From contig CAMSYM010000002.1 of assembly GCA_947066105.1 (NCBI GenBank), positions 148,390-212,389 on the forward strand: a stretch of DNA of 64,000 nt, in the 5' to 3' direction. The DNA comes from an uncultured Clostridia bacterium (GTDB lineage Bacteria; Bacillota; Clostridia; Christensenellales; Pumilibacteraceae). The notes beneath the pieces are model-generated. The model was not told where the DNA came from. It saw only the letters and a program-made list of their open reading frames with translations, and did no database searches. The translations under genes were made by a program, and so were the position numbers. Of this stretch, positions 42,160 to 53,400 are shown in pieces (positions within the stretch are counted from its first letter, which is position 1; each line of letters starts with the position of its first letter).

Positions 42160-43191
42160 TTAATTATCTTTCAGCTCGCTTTCTATTATTTCGCAAATGC
42201 GCGAAGTGCCGTCGGGCTGTATCGTCGACATGGTCGCGATATACTTGCTTTTGCCGTTGTACAGTTCGAGCGCGGCGGCGGGCAACGACGTTTCGGTCAT
42301 GTCGCATTCGCGCAAGACCTTGATCGCGCCCATGTCTCCGAAGTACCGTGCGTTTTGCACTTGATCGCCGCGCGACGCTTTTTCGAGCGGAACGGCGAGC
42401 GTCGGTATTCTGAGCGCGACGCATTCGGCAAGCGCGTTTGCGCCTGCGCGTGTGATGACGACGTCGCTTGTGGCGTACAGCTTGGGCATATTGTTTTCGA
42501 ACTCGACGGGGCAGTAGCCCTTTTGTTTTTGTCCGCCCGATTTGTTTTTGCCTGTAACGTGGATAACGTCGAACGTTTTTAAAAGAGTGGGCAGTGCGGC
42601 TACGGTACAAGCGTTTAGCGTCGCCGCGCCGGACGAGCCGCCTACTATCGTAAGCACGGGCTTGTTCCCGCTAAGCCCGTACGTCGCTCTGTCGCGGTCG
42701 CCGTTGTACAGCGCGGGGTCGAGCGGCGCGCCGCAGTGTTCGGCGCGTTTGATCTTGCTCGCGCAATCCGAGAATGAACACAGTATGCGTTTGCTTTTTC
42801 GCTTTGTCAATTTCGTAGTGAGTCCGGGCGAGAAGTCGCTTTCATGGCTGATGACTGGAATGCGTTTTGCCGCAAGCACTACGGGGAGCGCGGCAAAACC
42901 GCCCTTGCTGAAAATAAGGTCGGGCTTGATCTGAGCGAGCACCTGTTTAGCCGAATCGACGCACGACACCAGCTTGAACGGAACGGCTATGTTTCCGAGT
43001 TTTTTGTCGCGGCGGAGCTTGACTGTTTTTATTTCGTAAAACGGTATGCCGCGCTTTTCGCACAGCGTTTTTTCCATGCCGTCGCCGCCGACGTAAACGC
43101 AGTTGTATTTGGATCTCAGTTCGGCTATAAGCGCGAGATTGGGCATGACGTGTCCCGCCGTACCGCCGCCCGCAAAGACTATCGTTTTCAT
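42160..43191 (-). CDS. murG: UDP-N-acetylglucosamine-N-acetylmuramyl-(pentapeptide) pyrophosphoryl-undecaprenol GlcNAc transferase
   Basis: MKTIVFAGGGTAGHVMPNLALIAEL; GGFAALPVVLAA; HESDFSPGLTTKL; GGSSGA; ITRAGANALAEC. Start at 43191 after AAAGGAG. Confidence 0.95.
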   Translation of the reverse strand: MKTIVFAGGGTAGHVMPNLALIAELRSKYNCVYVGGDGMEKTLCEKRGIPFYEIKTVKLRRDKKLGNIAVPFKLVSCVDSAKQVLAQIKPDLIFSKGGFAALPVVLAAKRIPVISHESDFSPGLTTKLTKRKSKRILCSFSDCASKIKRAEHCGAPLDPALYNGDRDRATYGLSGNKPVLTIVGGSSGAATLNACTVAALPTLLKTFDVIHVTGKNKSGGQKQKGYCPVEFENNMPKLYATSDVVITRAGANALAECVALRIPTLAVPLEKASRGDQVQNARYFGDMGAIKVLRECDMTETSLPAAALELYNGKSKYIATMSTIQPDGTSRICEIIESELKDN

Positions 43192-43213
43192 GATCGCTCC
43201 TTTATTTCCGAGA

Positions 43214-43242
43214 TTGACAAAATATCGGAATTGATGTATAAT
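43214..43242 (+). promoter_or_regulatory. Sigma-A promoter for hydrolase-trmL operon
   Basis: TTGACA - 17 bp - TATAAT. Confidence 0.8.
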
Positions 43243-43357
43243 ATACAAAACGGACGCGGCGCGCGCGTTTTTGCGTCGAAGCATGATGCGTGCAAGCCGT
43301 TTGCCGTTTCATATATATAATATATTCTTAAAATACGTTTTTATTATCGGAGGAATC

Positions 43358-44281
43358 ATGACGATCGAATTCGTTACTATGCGCGACGGTAAGCGCGTTG
43401 CGGTGAGCTATTGGGATAACGTCGCTACGCCGCGCGCGGCGATAGTTATGGTACACGGCATGTGCGAGTATATAGCGCGCTACGACGACTTTTGCAAGTT
43501 TTTGGGGCATAACGGCTATAACGTTATCGGAATGGACAACCGCGGCTTCGGCGATACCGATGCGGATACGCGCGGCAAGGGCTATGCCGACATGTTCGAA
43601 AACACCGTCGACGACATCAAGCAGGAAGTAGATATCGCCAAGTCGCGCTGGAACGTCGAGCGCGTGTACGTGATAGGTCACAGCTATGGCAGTATATTGA
43701 CGCAACGGTTTATCGAAAAACACCATTCGGTTGTCGCGGGCGCGATACTTTGCGGTTCGACGTTGCAAAGCGGAGCGATGCTCGCTTTGGGTCGAGCGCT
43801 TGCGTCGGCGCATGCCAAGACCGATCCCGACGGCGACGGCAAGATCTTTGCCAAGCTGACTTTCGAGAGCTATGATAAAAAGCTGAAAGACGGCGTAAAC
43901 GGTTGGATCAACCGCGACAAGGCGGCGGTAGAAATTTACAATGCCGACGAGAAATGCGCGGGAGTCGGTATATGCTCCAACATGTTTTATAAAGAAATGT
44001 TCGACGGCATCAAGCGTATAAACGCGCACCGCGGCGACGTGCCGAAAGATTTCAAGCTGATGATAGCGTCCGGTTCGGACGACGGCGTGGGCGGTTACGG
44101 CATGCTCGTTAAAAAGCTTTGTCGCGCGTACGAAAAGTTCGGATTGGCGCCCGTTTTCAAGCTATACGACGGCGGTCGGCACGAAATACTCAACGAGATA
44201 AACAAAGGCGAAGTTTACGAAGATTTCGTCGGGTTCATCGATAAGTGCGAAAGCGAATACGCGGGAGACGGCAATGTTTAA
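43358..44281 (+). CDS. Alpha/beta hydrolase (serine aminopeptidase S33 / monoacylglycerol lipase-like)
   Basis: IVMVHGMCEYIARYDDFCKFLGHNGYNVIGMDNRGFGDTD; GHSYGS nucleophile elbow; start after GGAGG. Confidence 0.9.
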   Translation: MTIEFVTMRDGKRVAVSYWDNVATPRAAIVMVHGMCEYIARYDDFCKFLGHNGYNVIGMDNRGFGDTDADTRGKGYADMFENTVDDIKQEVDIAKSRWNVERVYVIGHSYGSILTQRFIEKHHSVVAGAILCGSTLQSGAMLALGRALASAHAKTDPDGDGKIFAKLTFESYDKKLKDGVNGWINRDKAAVEIYNADEKCAGVGICSNMFYKEMFDGIKRINAHRGDVPKDFKLMIASGSDDGVGGYGMLVKKLCRAYEKFGLAPVFKLYDGGRHEILNEINKGEVYEDFVGFIDKCESEYAGDGNV

Positions 44282-44735
44282 CATCGTGCTTGTAGAACCC
44301 GAGATCCCGCAAAACACAGGCAATATATCGCGCACTTGCGCTTGCACGGGGAGCGCGTTACACATAGTCAAACCCATGGGCTTCGAGATAACCGACGCGA
44401 AACTGAAACGCGCGGGACTCGATTATTGGGACAAGCTCGATCTGACGTATTACGATAATCTCGACGAGTTTTTCGAAAAAACGCGCGGCGGGCGGTATTT
44501 TTATCTGTCCAAAAAAGCGGACAAATGCTATTCTGATATAGAATTTCGCGACGGCGACTATCTGCTGTTCGGCAAGGAAACGAAAGGCTTGCCCGAAAAA
44601 CTCGTATTCGACAATCCCGAAAACGCGTTGCGCATACCGATGGCGCAGGGCTTGCGCTCGCTCAATCTTTCCAATACCGTCGCGCTCGTACTGTACGAAG
44701 CATTGCGCCAAAACGGGTTTAAAGGGCTTGTGTAA
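44274..44735 (+). CDS. trmL: tRNA (cytidine(34)-2'-O)-methyltransferase
   Basis: MFNIVLVEPEIPQNTGNISRTCACTGSALHIVKPMGF; LLFGKETKGLPE; IPMAQGLRSLNLSNTVALVLYEALRQ. Confidence 0.95.
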   Translation: MFNIVLVEPEIPQNTGNISRTCACTGSALHIVKPMGFEITDAKLKRAGLDYWDKLDLTYYDNLDEFFEKTRGGRYFYLSKKADKCYSDIEFRDGDYLLFGKETKGLPEKLVFDNPENALRIPMAQGLRSLNLSNTVALVLYEALRQNGFKGLV

Positions 44736-44840
44736 TTTTTCAAGAAATACTTTTTAATCTTAATCAGCGGCAGTAAATTATCAAAACAAAGCTTGTTGGT
44801 TTTCAAGTTTTGTTGGCGCCGAAAAACCCTTTTTATTTAC

Positions 44841-44869
44841 TTGAAAAATTTATCGGTATGTGCTACAAT
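44841..44869 (+). promoter_or_regulatory. Sigma-A promoter for topoisomerase genes
   Basis: TTGAAA - 17 bp - TACAAT. Confidence 0.7.
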
Positions 44870-44899
44870 AAATAGTACGTTTAATTTCGGAGGATCACT

Positions 44900-46846
44900 A
44901 TGTCGGAATATAACGCCGGTAATATACGCGTGCTCGAAGGGTTGGATGCGGTAAGGCTTCGCCCCGGCATGTATATCGGAACGACGGGTGTAAAAGGATT
45001 ACACCATATATTATGGGAAATAGTCGACAACTCGATAGACGAAGTAGCTAACGGTTTTGCTACGAGCGTTACCGTTACCATTCATGCCGACGGAAGCGCG
45101 TCTGTCGAAGACGACGGTCGCGGTATCCCCGTCGACATACATCCGCAACTCGGCGTGTCGGGCGTGGAAGTCGTTTTTACGCAGTTGCACGCGGGCGGCA
45201 AGTTCGATACCAGCAACTACTCGCATTCGGGCGGACTTCACGGCGTCGGCGCGTCGGTAACGAACGCGCTTTCGGAATGGCTCAAAGTCGAAGTTTTCAA
45301 AAACGGCACGACTTACCGCATGGAGTTCGAGTCCAAGGAAGTCAACGGCGAAGTCAAGGGCGGCATTCCCAAATACAGTCTTATAGACACGGGCGAAAAG
45401 ACGGACAAGCACGGCTCGTTTATTCGGTTCATGCCCGATAAACGTATATTCGAAACGGTCATATTCCAATTCGATATGATCTCGCGTCGGCTCAAAGAGC
45501 TTGCGTTCCTTAACCAAGGCGTAAAGATAAAACTCATTGACGAGCGCATACGCATAGGCGAAGGCTACCGCACGCTCGAATACTGTTACGACGGCGGAAT
45601 AGTCGACTTCGTTAAATATATCAACGAGGCGCGCACCATGCTGTACAACGAGCCGATAATGATCTCGGGCGAGCGCGACGGTATATCGATGCAACTTGCG
45701 TTCCAGCACACCGACGCTTACACCGAAAACCTGTTTTCGTATGTCAACAACATTCCCACAACGGAAGGCGGCACGCACGAAACCGGCTTTAAAGCGGCGT
45801 ATACCAAGGTCATGAACGACTTTGCTCGTCGCGTCGGAATGCTCAAAGACAAGGACGCCAATCTTTTGGGCGACGATTACCGCGAAGGGCTTACGGCTGT
45901 GTTGTCCGTGCAAATGACCAACGTGCAGTTCGAGGGACAGACCAAAACCAAGCTCGGCAATCCCGCGGCGCGTATCGCGCTCGAAGGCATCGTAACGCAG
46001 GTACTCGGCGAATACTTTGCCGATCCCGCGCATTCGGCTGTCGGCGAAGCAATACTTAAAAAGGGTATGCTTGCCGCCAAGGTGCGCGAAGCGGCGCGCA
46101 AGGAAAAAGAGATAACGCGCGCCAAAAACGCGATCGATAACTTCAATCTCGTAGGCAAGCTTACGCCGTGCACCGGCAAAAAGCCGGAGAACAACGAGCT
46201 TTTCATCGTCGAGGGCGACAGCGCCGGCGGAACTTGCAAGCAAGCGCGCGCTCGGTCGTATCAGGCGATATTGCCGTTGCGCGGCAAACCGTTGAACGCC
46301 GAAAAAAAGCGTATAGACCAAGTGCTTGCAAACGAAGAGATACGCACGCTCATTTCCGCGCTCGGATCGGGAATAGGCGAGGACTTTAACGTCGACAATC
46401 TTAACTACCACAAGGTGATAATACTTTCCGATGCGGACGTCGACGGATACCATATCCGCGCTATATTGTTGACTTTCTTCTTCCGCTATATGAAAGAGCT
46501 TATCACGGAAGGTCACGTTTATATAGGCTTGCCGCCGCTTTACAAGGTGGAAAAGGGCAATCAAGTGGAATATTGTTATGATGACGCCGCGCTTGCGGAC
46601 GCAAAATCCAAGCTCGGCAAGGGCGCGCTCGTTCAGCGCTATAAAGGTTTGGGCGAAATGAGCGCCGATCAGCTTTGGGAAACGACGATGAATCCTCAAC
46701 AGCGCTCGCTCATGCAGGTGTCTATCGACGACGCCGCGGAAGCCGAAAAGCTGGTGTCCGTTTTGATGGGCGACGCCGCAGACCTTCGTCGCGAGTATAT
46801 AATCGAACATGCGGACTTTAACAAGGTAGATACGTTCAATAAGTAA
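44900..46846 (+). CDS. gyrB: Type IIA topoisomerase subunit B (GyrB/ParE)
   Basis: EGLDAVRLRPGMYIGTTGVKGLHHILWEIVDNSIDE; EGDSAGGTCKQARARSYQAILPLRGKPLN; YKGLGEMSADQLWETTMNP. Symbol is by general similarity; ParE is not excluded. Confidence 0.9.
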   Translation: MSEYNAGNIRVLEGLDAVRLRPGMYIGTTGVKGLHHILWEIVDNSIDEVANGFATSVTVTIHADGSASVEDDGRGIPVDIHPQLGVSGVEVVFTQLHAGGKFDTSNYSHSGGLHGVGASVTNALSEWLKVEVFKNGTTYRMEFESKEVNGEVKGGIPKYSLIDTGEKTDKHGSFIRFMPDKRIFETVIFQFDMISRRLKELAFLNQGVKIKLIDERIRIGEGYRTLEYCYDGGIVDFVKYINEARTMLYNEPIMISGERDGISMQLAFQHTDAYTENLFSYVNNIPTTEGGTHETGFKAAYTKVMNDFARRVGMLKDKDANLLGDDYREGLTAVLSVQMTNVQFEGQTKTKLGNPAARIALEGIVTQVLGEYFADPAHSAVGEAILKKGMLAAKVREAARKEKEITRAKNAIDNFNLVGKLTPCTGKKPENNELFIVEGDSAGGTCKQARARSYQAILPLRGKPLNAEKKRIDQVLANEEIRTLISALGSGIGEDFNVDNLNYHKVIILSDADVDGYHIRAILLTFFFRYMKELITEGHVYIGLPPLYKVEKGNQVEYCYDDAALADAKSKLGKGALVQRYKGLGEMSADQLWETTMNPQQRSLMQVSIDDAAEAEKLVSVLMGDAADLRREYIIEHADFNKVDTFNK

Positions 46847-47070
46847 GCGTCGCTTATCAAGCTCATTCGGCAATATCGCTGTCGATTTCCGCACTGCGTG
46901 CGTTGCGTCGCTCTCGACGTATGTTTGATCATATACGACTTCGAGCGCCGCGCCTTCGTATCACGAAAATCGTTTGTGCGATCTTGCTCGCATCGCTTGA
47001 TAGCGCCGCTCAACAACACGCATTATTTTATCAATAAATTCCCAATCCCGAAATCACAAAGAGGACAGAT

Positions 47071-49530
47071 ATGGCACAGGATAACGATAAAAATACGGAA
47101 GTAACGCAAGCTAAACTCGTCGTGTCCACAATGGAAGACGTGATGCGCGACTCCATGATCCCTTATTCGGAGGCGGTCATACTGGATCGCGCGCTTCCGC
47201 GCGTCGAGGACGGCTTGAAGCCCGTTCAGCGTCGAATATTGTACACTATGCAACAGCTCGGCATTACGCCGGACAAGCCGTATAAAAAGAGCGCGCGTAT
47301 AGTCGGCGACTGCTTGGGTAAGCTCCATCCGCACGGCGACAGCTCGGTATATCAAGCTATGGTACGTATGGCGCAACCGTTCAATATGGGCGCATGCCTT
47401 GTAGACGGACACGGTAACTTCGGCTCTGTCGACGGCGACGGCGCGGCGGCTATGCGTTATACGGAAGCGCGGCTCACTCCGCTCGCGCTCGAACTTTTGC
47501 GCGATATAGACAAAAACACGGTAAAATGGAGCTGGAACTTCGACGACTCGTTGATGGAGCCGGATATGCTTCCCGGACGGTTCCCCAATCTTTTGGTAAA
47601 CGGCGCGACGGGAATAGCGGTCGGGCTTGCGACAAACATTCCGCCGCACAACCTTATGGAATGTATCGACGGCGTTATAGCGTATATCGATAATCCCAAA
47701 ACGACGTTGAAAGAGATGATGAAGATCATCAAGGGACCGGACTTCCCGACGGGCGGCGTTATAATCCCCACCGAGCTTGCTCACGCATACGAAACGGGCA
47801 AGGGCAAGATCAACGTTCGCGCCAAGCTCCATATCGAAAACGACAACGATAAAAAGATCATCGTAATAGACGAGATACCTTACGGCGTAAACAAGTCGCA
47901 GCTGTTGGAAAGCATAATCAAAGTTCGCGAGGATAAAAAGGGCGTTTTGACCGGCATAACCGACGTAGTGGACGAATCCGACCGCGTAGGCATGCGCGCC
48001 GTCATAAAGACAAAGCGCGACGCCAATCCCAAGGATATCGTCAACGCGCTGTTCAAGTATACCAATCTGTCCACCAACTTCTCGTTCAACATGGTCGCTA
48101 TCGCCGACGGCAAACCGCAACTCATGGGGTTGTTGGACATCATAGCGTATTACGTAAACTACCAGCGCGAGATCGTTTTACGCCGCACAAAGTACGAACT
48201 CGAAGCGGCGAAAAAGCGCGAGCATATTCTCGAAGGCTTGGTCATCGCCGTCAGAAATATCGACGAAGTGATCAAGATCATCAAGGAAAGCCCCAACACG
48301 ACCGCCGCAAAAGAAGCTTTGCGCAGGCGGTTCGGCTTGTCCGAGATCCAAGCGCAAGCCGTTCTCGATATGCGCCTTGCGCGGCTCACGCATTTGGAGA
48401 TATTCAAGCTCGAAAAAGAGCTTGCGGACGTTAAAAGCGAAATAGCGCGGCTTGAAGCTATCGTCGCGTCCAAGAAACTGCAAATGGAGCTTGTAAAGAC
48501 CGAACTTTTGGGCATCAGAAAGCAGTATAAAGAGAACAGAAAATCGGCTATCGTCGCGTCCGTCGAGCAGTACGTTATTCCGAGCGACGATGAAAAACCG
48601 ACGTTCGAATACGTGATCGCCGCCAACGCAAACCGTCAGGTCAAAAAGATGCTTGTCAAAAACTTCACTATGGCGAGCAAGGATTTTTCGGACAATTCGA
48701 CGCTCAACGAGATATGCAATTGTATCGTTCGCGCCAAGTCCAACGACCGAGTGTTTTGCTTTACCAATCTCGGCAATTGCTACAAGCTGGACGTCGAGGC
48801 TATCCCCGACGGCAAGTGGCGCGAAAAAGGCGCGGAGCTTAAAAAGATCGTCGCGGACGCGCTGGACGGGGAGTATCCCGTATATATGCGCGTAGTGGAA
48901 GAAAAATTGCCGAAGGGCAATTTGTTGTTCTATACAAAGCTCGGCATGGTCAAAAAGTCGCCGTGGAGCGAGTACAACGTCGTCAAGTCGGCATACGCCG
49001 CGACCAAATTGCGCGACGGCGATACAGTTATAGGCATAGAGGACGAGACGGAAGGCAGTTCGCTGATGATAGTCACCAAGTACGGCATGTGCCTTAACGC
49101 CGATATGTCCGACGTTCCCAGCCAAAACAGGATAGCTACGGGCGTGCGGTGCATGTCGCTCGCCGACGGCGACGAGTGCGTGCTTATAAAGCAGGTCAAC
49201 GGCGACGGCGAGATCGCGCTTTGTACCGATCGCGGCTACGCAAAGCGGTTGCTCGTAAGCCAGATAGACGTTATGGGCAGATACCGCAAGGGTATACGCG
49301 TGATCGACTTTGCAAAGGGCAAGACCGATAACGGCAGTTGTATAGCGTACGCCACGGTGGTCACCATGCCGTTCAAAGTGGTGTTCAACGTCGACGACGA
49401 GTATTTGACTGCGTATTCGACCGAAAACTTCTCGATAGAAAACCGCACGCATGCTGGCAAACCGCTTCTCAAAGGCAAGCACAATATCGTAGCGGGCTAT
49501 GCGTATAAAGATGCGCTCACTTATAATTGA
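47071..49530 (+). CDS. gyrA: Type IIA topoisomerase subunit A (GyrA/ParC)
   Basis: [58 protein letters not shown]...[15 protein letters not shown]. Symbol is by general similarity; ParC is not excluded. Confidence 0.9.
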   Translation: MAQDNDKNTEVTQAKLVVSTMEDVMRDSMIPYSEAVILDRALPRVEDGLKPVQRRILYTMQQLGITPDKPYKKSARIVGDCLGKLHPHGDSSVYQAMVRMAQPFNMGACLVDGHGNFGSVDGDGAAAMRYTEARLTPLALELLRDIDKNTVKWSWNFDDSLMEPDMLPGRFPNLLVNGATGIAVGLATNIPPHNLMECIDGVIAYIDNPKTTLKEMMKIIKGPDFPTGGVIIPTELAHAYETGKGKINVRAKLHIENDNDKKIIVIDEIPYGVNKSQLLESIIKVREDKKGVLTGITDVVDESDRVGMRAVIKTKRDANPKDIVNALFKYTNLSTNFSFNMVAIADGKPQLMGLLDIIAYYVNYQREIVLRRTKYELEAAKKREHILEGLVIAVRNIDEVIKIIKESPNTTAAKEALRRRFGLSEIQAQAVLDMRLARLTHLEIFKLEKELADVKSEIARLEAIVASKKLQMELVKTELLGIRKQYKENRKSAIVASVEQYVIPSDDEKPTFEYVIAANANRQVKKMLVKNFTMASKDFSDNSTLNEICNCIVRAKSNDRVFCFTNLGNCYKLDVEAIPDGKWREKGAELKKIVADALDGEYPVYMRVVEEKLPKGNLLFYTKLGMVKKSPWSEYNVVKSAYAATKLRDGDTVIGIEDETEGSSLMIVTKYGMCLNADMSDVPSQNRIATGVRCMSLADGDECVLIKQVNGDGEIALCTDRGYAKRLLVSQIDVMGRYRKGIRVIDFAKGKTDNGSCIAYATVVTMPFKVVFNVDDEYLTAYSTENFSIENRTHAGKPLLKGKHNIVAGYAYKDALTYN

Positions 49531-49575
49531 TAACGAATAAACCGAGCGGTCGTTTAACGAATGACCCGTAAACAA

Positions 49576-49615
49576 AAAGCTCGCTACGCTTCGTTTCCGA
49601 AGCGTAGCGAGCTTT
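49576..49615. terminator. Strong hairpin after the topoisomerase subunit A gene (terminator-like, no U-tract)
   Basis: Perfect 18-bp stem AAAGCTCGCTACGCTTCG-TTTC-CGAAGCGTAGCGAGCTTT. Confidence 0.6.
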
Positions 49616-49735
49616 ACTCTACGGCAAACCGTATTTTTATCGAATGAAAATGAAACGGTTTGTTTTTGCCGTATATTGCGACGGCGCAATGCGTCGGGCA
49701 TAATAATTAGCGTGTGCGGAACATAAACTACATAC

Positions 49736-50242
49736 ATGAGAAAAAGCAGGGTGATTACGTGGCTTGCGGCGGGGTTCGCTTGCGTAGCCGTAGCGATAGC
49801 GGTTGCGATATGTATCGTGTTTCCCAATAAGTACGCGTCGAGCATCGACGCGGCGGCGGACGAATTCGGGCTTGACCGTGCGCTCGTGCGCTCCGTAGTG
49901 TGGGCGGAAAGTAAGTTCAAAAGCGACGCTGTGTCCGACAAGGGCGCGACGGGGCTTATGCAACTTATGCCCGAAACATTCGACGAATGCGCGACCGCGC
50001 TTTATATACCGCGCGGCGAAAACGCCATGATCGATCCCGAAAATTCGTTGCGTTGCGGCTGTTATTATCTGTCGTTGTTGATCGATAAGTTCGACGGCGA
50101 TACGTCCGCCGCGCTCATGGCGTACAATGCGGGCGAACTCAACGCGCGCAAATTTTTGAGCGGCGAGCCTGTGTTTAAGGAAACGCGCAAGTATCTCAAA
50201 GACGTCGCGCTTGCACAAAAGGTTTACGGGTTTTTCGCATAG
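49736..50242 (+). CDS. Lytic transglycosylase (SLT domain)
   Basis: N-terminal TM; ALVRSVVWAESKFKSDAVSDKGATGLMQLMPETFDE; ALMAYNAGELNARKFL. Confidence 0.92.
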   Translation: MRKSRVITWLAAGFACVAVAIAVAICIVFPNKYASSIDAAADEFGLDRALVRSVVWAESKFKSDAVSDKGATGLMQLMPETFDECATALYIPRGENAMIDPENSLRCGCYYLSLLIDKFDGDTSAALMAYNAGELNARKFLSGEPVFKETRKYLKDVALAQKVYGFFA

Positions 50243-50302
50243 GCGTATCGTATATACAAACATTAAGATTTCATTAAAAATCAAGGTAACGCCGAAAATA
50301 TG

Positions 50303-50330
50303 TTGACAATAGTCGGGGGGGGGGTATAAT
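50303..50330 (+). promoter_or_regulatory. Sigma-A promoter with G10 tract in the spacer
   Basis: TTGACA (50303-50308) - AATAGTCGGGGGGGGGG-type 16-bp spacer - TATAAT (50325-50330). Confidence 0.8.
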
Positions 50331-50401
50331 CTTTTTATAGACAAACATGTCGGCGTAAATGCGTCGGCGTTTTGTCTGATATCAAATCGGGAGAGTAAAG
50401 A

Positions 50402-53400
50402 ATGTTAGAAGTAAAGCATTTGCGCAAAGAGTACAGGACAAAGAACGGTGTTATAACCAAGGCGCTCGACGACGTGTCATTGACTTTTGCCGAAACGGGG
50501 ATGGTTTTTATTCTCGGTAAATCGGGTAGCGGCAAGTCGACGCTTTTGAACGTTTGCGGCGGGCTCGACAGAGCGGATTCGGGCGAGATAATAATCAAAG
50601 GGAAAAGCAGTAACGAGTTTTCGGGACAGGACTTCGACAGCTACCGAAATACATACGTCGGGTTTGTTTTTCAGGAATACAATATTCTCGAAGAATTCAC
50701 CGTGGAAGAGAACATCGCGCTCGCGTTGGAGCTTCAAAACAAAAAGCGCGATAAAGCGGTGATCGAACGGATACTCGCCGACGTCGACATGACGAGCTTT
50801 GCGAGCCGTAAGCCCAACACGCTTTCGGGCGGACAGAAACAGCGCGTCGCGATAGCGCGTGCGCTCGTCAAAGAGCCGGAAATAATAATGGCGGACGAGC
50901 CTACCGGCGCGCTCGACAGCAAAACGGGTCAGCAGGTTTTCGACACGCTCAAAAAGCTGTCCGAAACAAAGCTCGTCATAGTGATATCGCACGACCGCGA
51001 TTTTGCCGAACAGTACGGCGACCGCATAATAGAGCTTAAAGACGGAAAGGTGATATCCGATCAGACCCGCGCGGAAAGCGGCGACGGGGCGAAGAACGTA
51101 CGGTTTTTCGGCACGGACACGGTGTGCGTGACGCGCGGCGCGGAGCTTACAGACGCCGATATGCAAAGCATAAGGCAATTTTTGAACAAGTCGGGCGGTG
51201 CGGCGGTCATATCCACTTCGCGCGAACGCATTTCGGAAATGAAGCAGGACTTGCCCGAGCTGAGCGTAGGCGCGTTTGAGGATGTAAAGGAGCAGCCGCA
51301 GAGTAAAGCGTATCCGCAGCAAAAGCTTATACGCTCGCACCTGCCCGCGCGGCACGCGATAAGAATGGGCGGGAGCAGTCTTAAAACCAAGCCTGTGAGG
51401 CTCGTGTTTACGATACTTTTATCGGTCATCGCGTTCATACTGTTCGGACTCGCGTCCACGCTCATGCTGTTCGACGGTAAGTCGGTCACCAAAGAAACGC
51501 TTAACAATGCGTCCGACGAGCAGTTGGTCCTTTCCAAAGCGTATTGGGAAACGACCAAAGTGTACGATGGCGATAAGCTCGACCACGAATACGAAAACAA
51601 GCGCGAAACGCCGTTTACTTACGACGAGTTTTTGAAAATACGCGAAAAATATACGGGCGCGTTGGCGGCTGTCGGCGCAAACATATATTTGAACGAAGTA
51701 TCGATGCCGAACACAGTGCAACAGTTTTATACGACTTCGCTCGACGGACTTATCATCAACGACGATTCGCTCGAATATATTGCGGGCAAAGCGCCCGCCG
51801 CGCTCGACGAAGCGGCGATAACCGATTTCGTTTTAGACGGACTTAAAACGGATAAGACCGAAGTGACGATGTTTTCCGAAAAGACGAACAATAGCGTCGT
51901 CGTCGACGTAAATACCGCGACGGATATAATTTATACGGCGGAAAATCCCGTAAAGATTTCCGTCGGCGGAAGTTATTTCAAGATAGTCGGTATATATAAG
52001 GGCATGGCTGTGCCTGCCGAATACGTCGCGCTCAAAGAAGCGGCGGACAAGTGTTTGCAGTATGACGGCGATTATCAGTTGACGTGGCAGTGGCAGCAAG
52101 CGCGAAGCAGCGGCATGTATGCGCGTGTTGCCGTCACAAAAGAGCTTGCCGACGAGTATGTAAGCGCGGGCGGCGGCAATAATGACGATATCGATATATA
52201 TAAATATTTCGACAGCGGTTACGCTTCCGTCCAGTTGGGATTTAAAGACGATAACGACGTATTCGTTACCGAAAATTACGTGGGTAATTTCGCAAAATAC
52301 GGCGAGCGCGACGGATTGCAGCCGTTGGATATTTTCGATAGCAACGGCGACAAAGTAACTGCGTTGCCGAGCGGCAGCGTCGCAGTCAACTATACGGTGT
52401 GGGCTGAAATGCTGAGTCGAAAAATGAACGACGCGGTTTGGGGCGCAAACAACGAAACCGCCAATCGCGTATACGAAGAGTGGCGAAGCTCGGCCGCGCA
52501 AGCAGCTCGCGAAGAATACGAAAAGCTTAATCCCGAGCCGTCGCAGAACGATTGGGATGAATGGAACGAATGGAATATCGCGCTCAACGATTATATATGG
52601 AAGGTCGTCGACGAGCAAGACCCTATAAGCTCTTTGCGCCGCGTAGCATACGGTGAGATCGCCGATATGAAGACGATCAAGAGCGTGATAAAAAGAGCGG
52701 GCGATATGGCGGCGAGAATGGAAGTCGACGCATCTTGCACCATTTACAGCGAATATAACGGCGAAGAACGTCCTGTAACTTTAACCGCAATGTTCTTTTT
52801 GGGCAGATATGATTACGTTGCATATCTTTCCGACGAGCTATACGATCTGTATTACGTCTCGCAGTCTTATGACAACGATTGGCATAGCGAGTATTCGACT
52901 GATTACGTTGTACCCGAAGATGCGTTTATTTCCACGGTGTTTATACCTAAAAGTTCAAGCGCCGTCAACGAGTTTGTCGATCTCACTTACGAGCGCGGTA
53001 ATGACGATTCTACTTTCATGATAAGAAACACCGTTATGTTGCAGCTCGATATGCTTATCGGCATGGCGGGCGCGCTCGAAACGGGATTTTTGATCGCGGG
53101 CTTGGTGCTTGCGCTGTTCGCGTTCCTGTTGATGTTCAATTTCATTTCGGCGTCTATTACAGCCAAAAAGAAAGAGATAGGTATATTGCGAGCCATAGGC
53201 GCGAGAACGCTCGACGTGTTCAAAATATTCCTTTCGGAAGCGATGATAATCGCGCTTATTTGTTTTATTATTTCGACGGCGGGCGCGTTCGGCGCGTGTA
53301 TATTGCTTAACACGACGTTGATAACGGATACTTTTATCAAGGTCAGCGTTTTCGTATTCGGTCCGCTGTCGGTGGCGTGCATACTCGGCATAGCGTTAGT

